From Pseudomonas hormoni (GTDB lineage Bacteria; Pseudomonadota; Gammaproteobacteria; Pseudomonadales; Pseudomonadaceae), in assembly GCF_018502625.1 (NCBI RefSeq), contig NZ_CP075566.1:1679001-1743000 (forward strand): a stretch of DNA of 64,000 nucleotides. The letters run 5' to 3'. A program made the position numbers and the translations under genes. Position 1 is the first letter of the stretch. Each line of letters starts with the position of its first letter. Below the pieces are notes generated by a model. The model ran no database searches. It worked only from the letters and a program-made list of their open reading frames with translations, and was not told where the DNA came from. Of the stretch, positions 8,110-17,590 are shown piece after piece.

Positions 8110-8712
8110 ATGAGCACTATCGGAATCATCGGCGCCGGCGCAATCGGCGCAGCGTTTGCCAGAGCACTGTCGCGTCAAGGCATCGAGCTGGTCATCGCCA
8201 ACAGCCGTGGCCCGCAAACCCTGGCGTCGCTGGTGGCGGAGCTCGGTCCGACGGCGCGGGCCGGGACCCGTGAAGAAGCGGCTGCCCAGCCTATTGTTCT
8301 GGTCGCAGTCAATTGGTCGAAATTACCGACAGCATTGGCCGGTTTGCCGGACTTCGGCGGGCGGATCGTGATCGACGCCAATAACTCGATAGAGGCTCCG
8401 TCGTATAAAGCGGTGGATCTGGACGGGCGGATGTCCAGCGAAGTGTTCGCTGAATGGGTACCGGGCGCGCGGGTGGTCAAGGCGTTCAATCACCTGGCGG
8501 CGCGTTTGCTGGAGAGCGATCCGGCGGCGGAGGGCGGTAAGCGGGTGCTGTTCGTGTCGGGTGATGAGGCCGAGGCGAAGGCGCAAGTGATCGCGTTGAT
8601 CGAGCGCTTGGGTTTCTGCGGGATTGATCTCGGGGAGCTGAGCGTCGGCGCGCGACTGGCACAGTTTCCAGGCGGGCCTTTGCCGATTCTGAACCTGGTG
8701 AAATTCGGCTGA
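8110..8712 (+). CDS. NADPH-dependent F420 reductase-like NAD(P)-binding oxidoreductase
   Basis: A 200-residue protein that is essentially one Rossmann domain. GIIGAGAIGAAFA near the N terminus binds dinucleotide, and NSRGP after the second strand fits NADP phosphate recognition. VPGARVVKAFNHL and the C-terminal LGFCGIDLGEL are characteristic of the F420_oxidored / NADP reductase family (COG2085). Pseudomonas does not make F420, so the natural acceptor is unknown. It is divergent from a LysR gene that probably controls it. Confidence 0.85.
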   Translation: MSTIGIIGAGAIGAAFARALSRQGIELVIANSRGPQTLASLVAELGPTARAGTREEAAAQPIVLVAVNWSKLPTALAGLPDFGGRIVIDANNSIEAPSYKAVDLDGRMSSEVFAEWVPGARVVKAFNHLAARLLESDPAAEGGKRVLFVSGDEAEAKAQVIALIERLGFCGIDLGELSVGARLAQFPGGPLPILNLVKFG

Positions 8713-8758
8713 AGGCTCGGACAAAAAGAACCCGGTGCATCTGATGTCTGCCAGCCCA

Positions 8759-8873
8759 TTGTGGCGAGGGCGCTTGCTCCCGCTGGGTTGCGAAGCAGCC
8801 CCAAAATCTCGGCAACTGTCGAAGATTTTGGGAGCGCTGCGCACTCCAGCGGGAGCAAGCGCCCTCGCCACAA
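8759..8873. repeat. Inverted REP-like pair, GCGAGGGCGCTTGCTCCCGC type
   Basis: TTGTGGCGAGGGCGCTTGCT pairs with AGCAAGCGCCCTCGCCACAA. The centre also folds, because CCCAAAATCT is mirrored by AGATTTTGGG. This is a different sequence class from the GTGGGAGC elements elsewhere in the window. Confidence 0.8.
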
Positions 8874-8959
8874 AAGCTCGCAAGCTTTTACAGAAACACC
8901 GGGGGTGTTGCCAGACGGCAGCGGATCTTCGTGGGTCCCCGCGCCGTCTGTTGAACGCT

Positions 8960-10141
8960 TTACGCTCGTTCGAGCGCCAGTGCCACGCCCTGACCGCCAC
9001 CGATGCACAGGGTGGCGAGGCCTTTCTTGGCGTCACGCTTGATCATTTCGTGCAGCAGGGTCACCAAAACCCGGCAACCCGACGCACCAATCGGGTGGCC
9101 CAATGCGATGGCACCGCCATTGACGTTGACCTTGTTCAAGTCCCATTCCAGGTCCTTGGCCACCGCCAGGGATTGCGCAGCGAAGGCTTCGTTGGCTTCG
9201 ATCAGGTCCAGTTGGTCGATGGACCAGCCAGCCTTGTCCAGGCAACGACGAGTGGCCGACACCGGACCGATGCCCATGATTGCCGGGTCGACGCCCGCGT
9301 TGGCGTAAGCGGCGATTTTTGCCAGCACTGGCAAACCCAGGGCTTTGGCTTTTTCCAGGCTCATCAGGATCACGGCGGCGGCGCCATCGTTCAGGGACGA
9401 AGCGTTACCGGCGGTCACCGAACCGTCCTTCTTGAAGGCGGCTTTCAGTTTGCCCAGGGATTCGGCGGTGGTGCCGGCGCGTGGCTGCTCGTCGGTGGCG
9501 AAGGACAGCGGATCGCCCTTGCGCTGCGGAATCAGGATCGGCGTGATCTCGTCGGCAAAGCGCCCGGCTTCAATGGCGGCCGTGGCTTTCTGCTGGGAGG
9601 CCGCCGCGAAAGCGTCCTGTTGTTCGCGAGTCAGGTTGTACTTTTCAGCCAGGTTCTCGGCGGTGATGCCCATGTGGTAATCGTTGAACGCATCCCACAG
9701 GCCGTCGCTGATCATGGTGTCGACGATTTGCGCGTGACCCATGCGCAGACCGGTGCGCGCGCCCGGCATCACGTAATTGGACAGGCTCATGTTTTCCTGG
9801 CCGCCAGCGATGATCACCTCGGCGTCGCCGCAGCGAATCGCCTGGGTGGCGAGATGCAAGGCTTTCAGGCCCGAACCGCACACCTTGTTGAGGGTCATGG
9901 CGGGTACAGCGAAAGGCAGGCCGGCCTTGATCGACGCCTGGCGCGCAGGGTTTTGCCCGGCACCGGCGGTCAACACCTGGCCCATGATGACTTCATCAAC
10001 CTGCGCGGGGTCCAGACCGGTTTGCGCCAGCAACTGACGGATCACCGCGGCGCCGAGGTCAACGGCGGACACATTGGCCAGCGAGCCCTGGAAACTGCCG
10101 ATGGCGGTGCGGGTGGCGGCGACAATGACGACTTCTTGCAT
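8960..10141 (-). CDS. atoB: Acetyl-CoA C-acetyltransferase (thiolase)
   Basis: A 393-residue degradative/biosynthetic thiolase that interconverts two acetyl-CoA and acetoacetyl-CoA. The three catalytic residues are visible: Cys88 (NKVCGSG), His349 (GHPIGASG) and Cys379 (CIGGGQG). ATG 10141 gives the standard start [15 protein letters not shown]. It is the last gene of a three-gene unit behind the two CoA-transferase subunits. Together they would take acetoacetate to acetoacetyl-CoA and then to two acetyl-CoA. The family is certain. The symbol is by context and similarity (phbA-like names are also used). Confidence 0.93.
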   Translation of the reverse strand: MQEVVIVAATRTAIGSFQGSLANVSAVDLGAAVIRQLLAQTGLDPAQVDEVIMGQVLTAGAGQNPARQASIKAGLPFAVPAMTLNKVCGSGLKALHLATQAIRCGDAEVIIAGGQENMSLSNYVMPGARTGLRMGHAQIVDTMISDGLWDAFNDYHMGITAENLAEKYNLTREQQDAFAAASQQKATAAIEAGRFADEITPILIPQRKGDPLSFATDEQPRAGTTAESLGKLKAAFKKDGSVTAGNASSLNDGAAAVILMSLEKAKALGLPVLAKIAAYANAGVDPAIMGIGPVSATRRCLDKAGWSIDQLDLIEANEAFAAQSLAVAKDLEWDLNKVNVNGGAIALGHPIGASGCRVLVTLLHEMIKRDAKKGLATLCIGGGQGVALALERA

Positions 10142-10152
10142 GGAATGATTCC

Positions 10153-10818
10153 TCACTGGGCAGCGAACTGCATTTCCGGAACGTGGTCCGGCACGATCAG
10201 TTTACCGGCGGTCTTGGCGACGATCTCCTCGACACTGACGCCCGGTGCACGTTCTTTAAGAATGAACGCGCCGTTTTCGATTTCAAGATAAGCCAGGTCG
10301 GTCAGTACGCGCTTGATGCAACCAGCGCCGGTCAGCGGCAGGCTGCATTGGGACAAGAGCTTGGACTCGCCGTCCTTGGACGCGTGGGTCATGATGACGA
10401 TGATGTTGTCTGCGCCGGCCACCAGGTCCATGGCGCCGCCCATGCCCTTGACCAGCTTGCCGGGGATCATCCACGAGGCGATGTTGCCTTGCACGTCCAC
10501 TTCAAAGGCGCCCAGCACGGTCAGGTCGACATGACCACCGCGAATCATCGCGAAGGACTCGGCGGAGGAAAAGATCGAAGCGCCGATCCGCGCGGTCACG
10601 GTTTGTTTGCCGGCGTTGATCATGTCGGCATCGATGGTTTCTTCAGTAGGGAAGGGACCCATGCCGAGCAGGCCGTTCTCCGACTGCAGCATGACTTCCA
10701 TGCCTTCAGGAATGTAGTTGGCGACCAGGGTCGGAATGCCGATGCCCAGGTTCACGTAGAAGCCGTCCTGCATTTCGCGGGCGACGCGTTGAGCCATTTG
10801 TTCGCGGGAAAGTGCCAT
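10153..10818 (-). CDS. atoA: 3-oxoacid CoA-transferase, subunit B
   Basis: A 221-residue beta subunit of a family I CoA-transferase. The active-site glutamate that forms the acyl-CoA intermediate is Glu47 in [10 protein letters not shown], and GIGIPT plus [11 protein letters not shown] are family motifs. It lies 36 bp behind subunit A and 11 bp before the thiolase, so it sits in the same operon. It would move CoA from succinyl- or acetyl-CoA to a 3-oxoacid such as acetoacetate. Confidence 0.92.
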   Translation of the reverse strand: MALSREQMAQRVAREMQDGFYVNLGIGIPTLVANYIPEGMEVMLQSENGLLGMGPFPTEETIDADMINAGKQTVTARIGASIFSSAESFAMIRGGHVDLTVLGAFEVDVQGNIASWMIPGKLVKGMGGAMDLVAGADNIIVIMTHASKDGESKLLSQCSLPLTGAGCIKRVLTDLAYLEIENGAFILKERAPGVSVEEIVAKTAGKLIVPDHVPEMQFAAQ

Positions 10819-10854
10819 TGTTGTTATTCCTTCATTCGGTCCGGGGGCAGGGGA

Positions 10855-11553
10855 TCACTTACGCACGGTGCGCTGTTCGATGCGCTTCTCGAACGTGCCG
10901 CAAATGACCCGGTCGACGTAGATGCCAGGGGTGTGGATCTGCGCCGGGTCCAGCTCGCCCGGTTCGACGATTTCTTCGACTTCGACCACGGTGATCTTGC
11001 CCGCGGTGGCGGCCAGCGGGTTGAAGTTCTGGGCGGTGTGGCGATAGATGACGTTGCCGAAATGGTCGGCTTTCCAGCCTTTGACGATGGCGAAGTCACC
11101 GGTGATGGATTCTTCCATCAGGTACTTGCGACCGTGGAATTCGCGCACTTCCTTGCCTTCGGCAACCGGGGTGCCGACACCGGTGGCGGTGAAGAAGGCC
11201 GGGATGCCGGCGCCGCCCGCGCGCATTTTTTCGGCGAGGGTGCCTTGAGGGGTCAGGACGACTTCGATTTCGCCTTTCAGCAGTTGGTCTTCGAACAGTT
11301 TGTTCTCACCGACGTAAGAGGCCACTACTTTGCTGATCTGCCGGTCTACCAGCAGCACGCCGAGACCGAAACCGTCGACGCCGCAGTTGTTGGAAACAAC
11401 GGTGAGGTCGCGGGTGCCTTTGCGCTTGATCTCGGCGATCAGGTTTTCCGGGATGCCGCAGAGGCCAAAGCCACCCGCGATCACGGTCATGCCGTCTTCA
11501 AGACCTGCCAGAGCTTCCTCGTAGGAACTCACGCGCTTGTCGAAACCTGCCAT
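10855..11553 (-). CDS. atoD: 3-oxoacid CoA-transferase, subunit A
   Basis: A 232-residue alpha subunit of the same CoA-transferase, with the nucleotide-loop motif [13 protein letters not shown] and the later EMGGKIT-type strand seen here as [18 protein letters not shown] 11553 ([14 protein letters not shown]) is chosen. The 39 upstream codons are intergenic. It is the first gene of the leftward operon, divergent from a LysR regulator with a 9-bp inverted repeat between them. Confidence 0.92.
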   Translation of the reverse strand: MAGFDKRVSSYEEALAGLEDGMTVIAGGFGLCGIPENLIAEIKRKGTRDLTVVSNNCGVDGFGLGVLLVDRQISKVVASYVGENKLFEDQLLKGEIEVVLTPQGTLAEKMRAGGAGIPAFFTATGVGTPVAEGKEVREFHGRKYLMEESITGDFAIVKGWKADHFGNVIYRHTAQNFNPLAATAGKITVVEVEEIVEPGELDPAQIHTPGIYVDRVICGTFEKRIEQRTVRK

Positions 11554-11643
11554 ATGCACCTCTTTTATTCTTTGTGGGCGGCTGGCTAGCCGTATGGGAA
11601 GGAGTGTCTCGCCAGGGGATTTATTTGTTAAGTTGATTTTTAA

Positions 11644-11676
11644 GGTTGATTGATAGATAAAACTCACCAATCAACC
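11644..11676. promoter_or_regulatory. LysR-type operator candidate between atoD and the LysR gene
   Basis: GGTTGATTG and CAATCAACC are perfect 9-bp arms around 15 bases, located between the divergent CoA-transferase operon and its presumed LysR regulator. The layout is typical of an LTTR recognition site (ATTG-N15-CAAT core). A single REP abuts its right arm. Confidence 0.45.
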
Positions 11677-11703
11677 CTGTGGGAGCGAGCCTGCTCGCGA
11701 TGG
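11675..11703. repeat. Single REP (unpaired), GAGC-type
   Basis: CCTGTGGGAGCGAGCCTGCT followed by CGCGATGG, with no inverted partner downstream. It is one of only two unpaired REP copies in the window. Confidence 0.8.
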
Positions 11704-11764
11704 CGATCTATAGGGCGCCATCGCCGGGCGGCAGTGCCTGCGCCATTACTGGAGCAATACGCCC

Positions 11765-12667
11765 ATGACAGTCAAGCAGATCCGCGCCTTTCTGGCCGTG
11801 GCCCAGAGTCTGAGCTTTGCCGTGGCCTGCGAGCGGTTGCACCTGTCGCAATCGGCGCTGAGCCTGACCATCAAGGCGCTGGAGGAAGGCCTGGGTGGGC
11901 GGCTGTTTACGCGCAACACGCGCAATGTGGCGCTGACCGCTGAAGGTGAGTCGCTGGTGCCGCTGGCCCGTCGATTGATCGCCGACTGGGACAATGCCGA
12001 GGACGAACTGCGCCAGCGTTTTACCCTGCAACGCGGGCGGGTGACGCTGGCGGCGATGCCGTCGTTTGCCGGCAACCTGTTGCCGCCAATCCTCAAGACG
12101 TTTCGTGCGCGCTACCCGAAGGTCAACGTCACGGTGAATGACGTGATCAACGAACAGGTGCTGGAAATGGTACGTGATCGGCAGGTCGAGTTGGGGGTGG
12201 CGTTCGAGCCGACGCAGAGTTCGTCGCTGGCGTTCACGCCGCTGTACATGGACCGTTTCGTTGCGGTGGTGCCGTTTGATTCCGCGTTCGCTGAACGGGA
12301 CGATATCGACTGGCAGACGTTGCTTGAAGAACCGTTCATTACCTTGCAACGACCGTCGACGGTGCGGGTAATGCTGGAAGAGCACTTGCAGGCGCGAGGG
12401 ATGAAGTTGCCGGTGGAGTTTGAAAGCCATCAGTTGGCGACGGTCGGAAGGATGGTTGCCAGCGGTTTGGGGGTGAGTGCGGTGCCGGCGCTGTGTGCCG
12501 GGCAGATGCGCGAGCTGGGTGCGCGGTGCATCACGTTACGCGACCCGGTCGTGGAAAGGGCGATTGGCGTGTTGACCAAACCGGGGATTGAATTGTCGGC
12601 GGCGGCTCAGGCGTTGTTCGATATTCTGAAGGAAGAAAACCTGGACCAACAGGTTTCCATGGACTGA
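11765..12667 (+). CDS. LysR-family transcriptional regulator (probable regulator of the atoDAB operon)
   Basis: A 300-residue LTTR. The helix-turn-helix spans about residues 1-60 (VKQIRAFLAVAQSLSFA, then LSQSALSLTIKALEEGLGG) and the substrate domain from about 90 to 295. GGAG at 11753 supports ATG 11765. It is head to head with the CoA-transferase/thiolase operon, so acetoacetate or a related short acid is a reasonable effector (inference). Confidence 0.9.
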   Translation: MTVKQIRAFLAVAQSLSFAVACERLHLSQSALSLTIKALEEGLGGRLFTRNTRNVALTAEGESLVPLARRLIADWDNAEDELRQRFTLQRGRVTLAAMPSFAGNLLPPILKTFRARYPKVNVTVNDVINEQVLEMVRDRQVELGVAFEPTQSSSLAFTPLYMDRFVAVVPFDSAFAERDDIDWQTLLEEPFITLQRPSTVRVMLEEHLQARGMKLPVEFESHQLATVGRMVASGLGVSAVPALCAGQMRELGARCITLRDPVVERAIGVLTKPGIELSAAAQALFDILKEENLDQQVSMD

Positions 12668-12681
12668 TCACCGTCCACCTA

Positions 12682-12775
12682 ATGTGGGAGCCAGCCTGCT
12701 GGCGATAGCGATGTGTCAGTCACCATGAACGCTGGGTGTGCCGACCAAATCGCCAGCAGGCTGGCTCCCACAGGG
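12682..12775. repeat. REPIN, GAGCCAGCCTGCTGGCGAT type
   Basis: TGTGGGAGCCAGCCTGCTGG and CCAGCAGGCTGGCTCCCACA are exact inverted copies. The loop holds TGTGTCAGTCACC. It lies between two convergent genes. Confidence 0.9.
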
Positions 12776-12787
12776 ATTTGCGGTGGG

Positions 12788-13630
12788 TCAGGAAGAGAGG
12801 CGCTGAGCCAGCAGCGGCAACAGCTGTTCGCAGGAGGCTTCAATTTTCAGGTCGAGGAGGTCATCCGCCCGCGTCTTCCCCAGATTGATCGCAATCAACG
12901 GTTTCCCCTGATCCGCCACCGCCCGGCACAACCGGAACGCCGAATACGCCATCAACGACGACCCGACCACCAGCAACCCCGCGGCTTTCTCGACCGCCGC
13001 CATCGCTTTGGCTGCCGTCTGTTGCGCCACGTTCTCGCCAAAAAACACCACATCCGGTTTCATCCGTTCACCCGCGCAATGCGGGCATTGCGGCACCTGG
13101 AACCGCGCCTCGAACGCCGAGTCGAGCAAGGTATCGCCATCCGGTGCCTGTACCGCGTCGACACCGGCCAGGTAAGGGTTCTGCGCTTCCATCAACTGCT
13201 GGATCGAATCGCGTTCGCTGCGTTGCCCGCAGTCCAGGCACAACACCCGGTGCAGGCTGCCGTGCAGTTCGATCACGTCGTGACTGCCGGCCTGGTCGTG
13301 CAAGGTGTCGACGTTCTGGGTAATCAATCCGCCGATCCGCCGAGTGCTTTGCAGACTGGCCAGCGCCTCGTGCGCCACATTCGGTTGTGCCAGGCGCACC
13401 CGCGGCCAGCCGAGCATCGCCCGCGCCCAATAGCGGCGTCGGGATTCCGGGGCAGAGAGGAATTCCTGGTACATCATCGGCTGCCGGCCACGCCGTACAC
13501 CTTGGTTGTCGCGGTAGTCCGGAATGCCCGACGGGGTGCTGATGCCGGCACCGGTCAGGACCACAAACGGTTGGTCGGCCATGAGCTGCTGGAGCCGGTC
13601 GAGTTGTTCGCGGGTGCGGCTGTCGAGCAT
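12788..13630 (-). CDS. SIR2-family NAD-dependent protein deacylase
   Basis: A 280-residue sirtuin. NAD-binding GAGIST lies at 27-32 with DYR after it, TQNVD at 104-108, the catalytic His123 in ELHGS and a Cys4 zinc site at C131/C134 (CLDC) and C182/C185 (CPHC). VFFGE follows. It would remove acyl groups from lysines in cytosolic proteins using NAD. ATG 13630 is chosen. The upstream extension has no ribosome site. It is a stand-alone gene flanked by two REPINs. It matches the longer class II/IV-type bacterial sirtuins rather than short CobB, so the symbol is left blank. Confidence 0.92.
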   Translation of the reverse strand: MLDSRTREQLDRLQQLMADQPFVVLTGAGISTPSGIPDYRDNQGVRRGRQPMMYQEFLSAPESRRRYWARAMLGWPRVRLAQPNVAHEALASLQSTRRIGGLITQNVDTLHDQAGSHDVIELHGSLHRVLCLDCGQRSERDSIQQLMEAQNPYLAGVDAVQAPDGDTLLDSAFEARFQVPQCPHCAGERMKPDVVFFGENVAQQTAAKAMAAVEKAAGLLVVGSSLMAYSAFRLCRAVADQGKPLIAINLGKTRADDLLDLKIEASCEQLLPLLAQRLSS

Positions 13631-13682
13631 GTTCAACACTCCGGAAAATCTTGAGTGTGTGCAGGGTACCATTTGCGGATCG

Positions 13683-13781
13683 CCCTTGTAGGAGCGAGGC
13701 TTGCCCGCGAAGGCGGTTTGTCAGACAGCTCTTTGTCGACTGACACACCGCCTTCGCGGGCAAGCCTCGCTCCTACAAGGG
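13683..13781. repeat. REPIN, TAGGAGCGAGGCTTGCCCGCG type
   Basis: CCTTGTAGGAGCGAGGCTTG is mirrored by CAAGCCTCGCTCCTACAAGG, with TTGTCAGACA...TCGACTGACACA in the loop, so nearly the whole 99 bp can fold. Confidence 0.9.
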
Positions 13782-13787
13782 CGGGGT

Positions 13788-14837
13788 TTACTTGCGGGCT
13801 TCAAGAATCAGGTTGAACGGCGTTTCCGTGGCTCGACGGAACGTCTTGAATCCCGCCTCGGTAAACACTTTACGCAACCGCGCCTCACCCGCCTGGGCGC
13901 CCAGCCCGAGACCGACTTCCTGGGACAGGGAGTTCGGCGTACAGATAAAGGTCGAGGCCGCGTAGAACAGCCGGCCGACCGGGGTGACGTTATCGTCGAG
14001 CTTGTCATTGGCGAACGGTTCCACCAGCAGCACCGTGCCGTCCGGTTTCAGCGAATCATACGCGTGCTTGGCCGCACCCACCGGATCGCCCATGTCGTGC
14101 AGGCAGTCGAAATAGCAGACCAGATCGTAGTCATCACCCGGATAGCTTTTTGCCGTGCCCTGGAAGAACCGGGCGCGACCGCCTACGCCGCCTTCTTCAG
14201 CGCGCTGGGTGGCGACGGTGACGGACGGGGCATGGTAGTCGAAGCCGACGAACCGCGAATCGGGAAACGCCTGGGCCATGATCACCGTGGAGGCGCCATG
14301 GCCGCAGCCGATGTCGGCGACTTTGGCGCCAGCCTCCAGTTTGGCGACGACGCCGTCGAGGGCCGGTAGCCACTCGGCGATCAAGTGCGCTTTGTAGCCG
14401 GGACGGAAGAATCGCTCTGTGCCGCTGAACATGCACGGATGGTGATCGCCCCAGGCCAGGGCACCGTTGCCGCGCATGGCGTTGACCAGCTTGTCCTTGT
14501 CATGAAAAAACGACGCGACCACCCCGACACCCCCGGCGATGTAGACCGGTGAGTCTTCGATGGCCAGGGCCAGGGCTTGTTCTTCGGGCAGACGGAACTG
14601 GCCGTCGGTGTGTTCCATATAGCCGGAAGCGGCGTGGGCGCTGAGCCATTCGCGCAGCAGACGGGGGTTGCAGCCGGTCTTGTCGGCGAGTGCTTCAGGG
14701 GTGATTGGCTGACTGTCGGCCATGGCCCGATAAAGCCCGAGTTCTTCGCCGAGGATGACATTGGCGAGCATGGCCGCGCCGCCCATGTCGTTCACCAGTT
14801 TGCCCATGAAATCGTTGAGTCTGGCCTCGTCCATCAT
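13788..14837 (-). CDS. Class I SAM-dependent methyltransferase with N-terminal winged helix
   Basis: A 349-residue protein. Residues 1-90 form a helix-rich dimerisation/winged-helix domain (ITPEALADKTGCNPRLLREW), as in O-methyltransferases. The SAM-binding motif VADIGCGHGAST is at 173-184, followed by VGFDYH and CYFDCLHDMGD. GAAGGAG five bases before ATG 14837 decides the start against a longer frame. Substrate unknown. The arrangement fits small-molecule rather than nucleic-acid methylation. Confidence 0.85.
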   Translation of the reverse strand: MMDEARLNDFMGKLVNDMGGAAMLANVILGEELGLYRAMADSQPITPEALADKTGCNPRLLREWLSAHAASGYMEHTDGQFRLPEEQALALAIEDSPVYIAGGVGVVASFFHDKDKLVNAMRGNGALAWGDHHPCMFSGTERFFRPGYKAHLIAEWLPALDGVVAKLEAGAKVADIGCGHGASTVIMAQAFPDSRFVGFDYHAPSVTVATQRAEEGGVGGRARFFQGTAKSYPGDDYDLVCYFDCLHDMGDPVGAAKHAYDSLKPDGTVLLVEPFANDKLDDNVTPVGRLFYAASTFICTPNSLSQEVGLGLGAQAGEARLRKVFTEAGFKTFRRATETPFNLILEARK

Positions 14838-15013
14838 GTGTGCTCCTTCAGCAGGATCACGGTCCAGAGGCATTGTTTTTCGAGGCATTCGGCTCTGGGC
14901 GGTGGTCGTGGAAATGAACAGGACAATAACCGCGTCCTGGGTGCACTAAGTTTAGTCCGGAGGCTGTGGGCTGCTGGCTGGAGCGACGAAAGCCCACATG
15001 GACCGCCCTGAAC

Positions 15014-15110
15014 CCCTGTAGGAGCGAGGCTCGCCCGCGAAGACGGTGTGTCAGTTGACAATGAGCTGCCTGACACACCGTCTTCGCGGGCAAGCCTTGC
15101 TCCTACAGGG
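15014..15110. repeat. REPIN, TAGGAGCGAGGCTCGCCCGCG type
   Basis: CCCTGTAGGAGCGAGGCTCG pairs with the inverted CAAGCCTTGCTCCTACAGGG with a few mismatches. GGTGTGTCAG and CTGACACACC extend the fold inward. Confidence 0.9.
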
Positions 15111-15135
15111 ATCAGCAGTGATTGCGAGAGGCGTG

Positions 15136-15151
15136 TGTATCTCACTGTATC
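15136..15151 (+). promoter_or_regulatory. TGTATC-N4-TGTATC direct repeat upstream of the acetamidase
   Basis: Two exact TGTATC half-sites with 10-bp spacing (one helical turn), about 120 bp before the acetamidase start. The pattern is typical of OmpR-family response regulators. The same pattern occurs twice upstream of the response regulator in this window. Confidence 0.5.
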
Positions 15152-15271
15152 TAAACACCACCCCGACACATTCCAGTTCATTCCCCGCCACCGCCGAACA
15201 CAGCCCAGATACAAACCTGCGATGAACTGCATAGGCCGCTTGGCACCCTATACACCGTGAAGGGGACAACA

Positions 15272-16606
15272 ATGACCACGCTCCTGCCTGAAACCGACCT
15301 GAAATCCACACCCGTCAATCGTCTGCGCGTCGACCAATACACCAACGGCCTCATCGGCCCGAGCCAGCCGATGCTCGGCCCATTGGCCGACGGCGGCACC
15401 CTGATCACCGGCACGCCGCCGGGCTGTTGGGGGCCGATGATTACGCCGGCCTTCGAGGGCGGCCATGAAGTCACCCAACCGGTGGCCATTGCCGGTGCCG
15501 AAATCGGCGATGCCGTGGCGATCAAGATCAAAAGCATGCGCGTCACCTCACTGGCCACTTCGTCCGGTGTGATGAGTTTTGTCGAAGGCCGCTACAACGG
15601 CGACCCGTTCGTTTCGAAATTTTGCAGCAAATGCGGCACCGAACACCCGGCCAGCCACGTTGAAGGCATCGGCGAGGATTCGATTCGCTGCAACAACTGT
15701 GGCGCCGAAGTCAGCGCGTTCCGATTCAGCCACGGTTACGTGATCGTGTTCGATGCGCAGAACCAGGTCAGCCTGACCGTCAATCAGGACGTCGCCAATC
15801 AACTGGCCGGCAACGCCTCCGAAATGTCGGCGCTGCCTGAATTCGCCGCCCAGCATTCGATCCTGTCCCTGGCCCGCGCCGACATTCCTGGCGTCGCCGC
15901 GCACATGCGGCCGTTCCTTGGCAACATCGGTACCACGCCGTCCCGTGACTTGCCGGACTCGCACAACTGCGCCGATTTCGGTCAGTACCTGATCGGCGCA
16001 CCGCACCGTTTCGGCATGACCCGCGAGGAACTGCACGCGGCCAAGACCGACGGTCACATGGACACCAACTCGATCCGCGAAGGCTGCGTGCTGATCTGCC
16101 CGGTGAAAGTCCCTGGCGCCGGTGTTTACATGGGCGACATGCACGCCCAGCAGGGCAACGGCGAAATCGCCGGGCACGCCACCGATTGCTCCGGGGAAAC
16201 CGAAGTGCAGGTTGAAGTGATCAAAAACCTGACCCTGGAAGGGCCGATCCTCCTGCAAAACCTCGACGATCTGCCGCCGATGGCCCAGCCAATGAATGCC
16301 CGGCAGCGGCAGAAAGTCCGCGAACTGGGCGAGCGCTGGGGGCAGCATGAAATCGAAGAGAGCGGCCCGATCACCTTCATCGGCAGTGGCGAAAACCTCA
16401 ACGTGGCGGTGGAAAACGGCCTGAAACGCGCTGCCTCGGTCACTGGCCTGGCGTATGACGAAGTGCTCAACCGCGCGACCATCACCGGTTCTATCGACAT
16501 CAGCCGCTTGCCGGGTACCGTGCGCGTGACGTTCCTGTGCCCGATGCCGGTACTGGATCGCATCGGCATCGGCCATCTGGTGCGTGAGAAATACGACCTG
16601 GCGTAA
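15272..16606 (+). CDS. Acetamidase/formamidase family protein with zinc-ribbon insert
   Basis: A 444-residue amidase of the FmdA/AmdA family, which hydrolyses short amides (formamide, acetamide) to acid and ammonia. The start is ATG 15272 after GAAGGGG, five codons after an in-frame GTG. Family features are HMDTNSIREGC and GDMHAQQGNGE. At 118-143 there are two CxxC pairs (C118/C121 and C140/C143) that look like a zinc ribbon inserted in the N-terminal half, absent from the short classical enzymes. The next genes on the strand are the DUF692/DUF2063 pair, separated by a hairpin and 144 bp. Confidence 0.88.
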   Translation: MTTLLPETDLKSTPVNRLRVDQYTNGLIGPSQPMLGPLADGGTLITGTPPGCWGPMITPAFEGGHEVTQPVAIAGAEIGDAVAIKIKSMRVTSLATSSGVMSFVEGRYNGDPFVSKFCSKCGTEHPASHVEGIGEDSIRCNNCGAEVSAFRFSHGYVIVFDAQNQVSLTVNQDVANQLAGNASEMSALPEFAAQHSILSLARADIPGVAAHMRPFLGNIGTTPSRDLPDSHNCADFGQYLIGAPHRFGMTREELHAAKTDGHMDTNSIREGCVLICPVKVPGAGVYMGDMHAQQGNGEIAGHATDCSGETEVQVEVIKNLTLEGPILLQNLDDLPPMAQPMNARQRQKVRELGERWGQHEIEESGPITFIGSGENLNVAVENGLKRAASVTGLAYDEVLNRATITGSIDISRLPGTVRVTFLCPMPVLDRIGIGHLVREKYDLA

Positions 16607-16617
16607 CGCCAATCGGC

Positions 16618-16645
16618 GGGTCTGTACCGAAGTGTGTACAGGCCC
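16618..16645. promoter_or_regulatory. Hairpin or operator between the acetamidase and DUF692 genes
   Basis: GGGTCTGTAC and GTACAGGCCC pair over 10 positions (one G-T) around 8 bases, starting 12 bp after the acetamidase stop. There is no T run. It may attenuate read-through or bind a regulator. Confidence 0.4.
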
Positions 16646-16750
16646 GTCGGCGATACAACCACTGCGATTTTCTGCCGGAACGGAACACAGGCCCGATACA
16701 TCGCTTCGATTAACTGTGATTCTGTTCTGGCAACCCTTGAGATCGACATC

Positions 16751-17590
16751 ATGCAGACCCCCATCAACACAGCGAAAGCGACCGTCGGACTTGGCCTGCG
16801 TCGCGGATTAATGAAGGACCTCCAGGCTGCCCCCATGGGTGATTTCGATTTCCTGGAAGTCGCGCCGGAGAACTGGATCGGCATCGGCGGCGCCCATGGC
16901 GCGGCGTTGCGCGCCCTGGCCGAACGGTATCCGTTGTCCTGTCACGGTCTGTCGCTGTCACTGGGCGGGCCGGCGCCGCTGGACGTCGGGTTTTTGCAGG
17001 AAGTCCGGGGTTTTCTCGATCAATACAACGTGCCGCTGTACAGCGAGCACCTCAGCTACTGCAGCGACGACGGTCACCTTTACGACCTGTTGCCGCTGCC
17101 CTTTACCGAAGAAGCGGTGCATCACGTCGCCGCACGCATTCGTCAGTCCCAGGACATCCTCGGTCGGCGTCTGGCGGTGGAAAACGTCTCTTACTACGCG
17201 GCACCACAGCAGGACATGGACGAGTTGACGTTCACCAATGCCGTGCTGCGCGAAGCTGATTGCGACCTGCTGCTGGACGTCAACAATGTGTACGTCAACT
17301 CGATCAACCACGGTTTCGATCCGCAGACCTTTCTGGCCGGCATCGATTCCGGCCGGGTGGTGGCGATGCACGTGGCCGGGCATTTCGATGAGTCCGACAC
17401 CTTGAAAATCGACACCCACGGCGCCTCGGTGAAACCGGTGGTCTGGTCGTTGCTGGCCGAGGCCTATGCCCGGTTCGGCGCACAACCGACGCTGCTGGAG
17501 CGGGATTTCAATTTCCCTGCGTTCTCTGAACTGGTCGCCGAATTGCAGACCATCCGCCGCTTGCAAACCGAGGGGGTGAACCGTGGATAA
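16751..17590 (+). CDS. DUF692 / MNIO (multinuclear non-heme iron oxidase) family protein, BufB/MbnB-like
   Basis: A 279-residue TIM-barrel protein of the UPF0276/DUF692 family, now called MNIO enzymes. These modify cysteine or other residues in ribosomal peptides (MbnB, TglH, BufB). Probable iron ligands are His65 (CHGLS), Glu99-His100 (YSEHLSY), the acid in LAVENVSYY, the Asp/Asn in [16 protein letters not shown] and DTHG. ATG 16751 is chosen. It overlaps the DUF2063 gene by 8 bp, the usual enzyme/partner pairing. No Cys-rich precursor (DUF2282-like) is encoded next to it. Confidence 0.9.
   Translation: MQTPINTAKATVGLGLRRGLMKDLQAAPMGDFDFLEVAPENWIGIGGAHGAALRALAERYPLSCHGLSLSLGGPAPLDVGFLQEVRGFLDQYNVPLYSEHLSYCSDDGHLYDLLPLPFTEEAVHHVAARIRQSQDILGRRLAVENVSYYAAPQQDMDELTFTNAVLREADCDLLLDVNNVYVNSINHGFDPQTFLAGIDSGRVVAMHVAGHFDESDTLKIDTHGASVKPVVWSLLAEAYARFGAQPTLLERDFNFPAFSELVAELQTIRRLQTEGVNRG

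Larger units (their letters stand above)
14838..15271. other. 434-bp intergenic region between divergent genes
   Basis: It holds the promoter side of the methyltransferase gene (leftward), a complete REPIN at 15014-15110, a TGTATC direct repeat at 15136-15151 and the acetamidase promoter region. I see no convincing small gene in it. Confidence 0.6.

Noticed and set aside
8735..10291. 518-codon open frame opposite the thiolase
   Set aside because: Shadow of the thiolase gene starting in REP sequence; no recognisable protein.
10183..11589. 468-codon open frame opposite both CoA-transferase subunits
   Set aside because: Shadow frame; spans two real genes and their gap.
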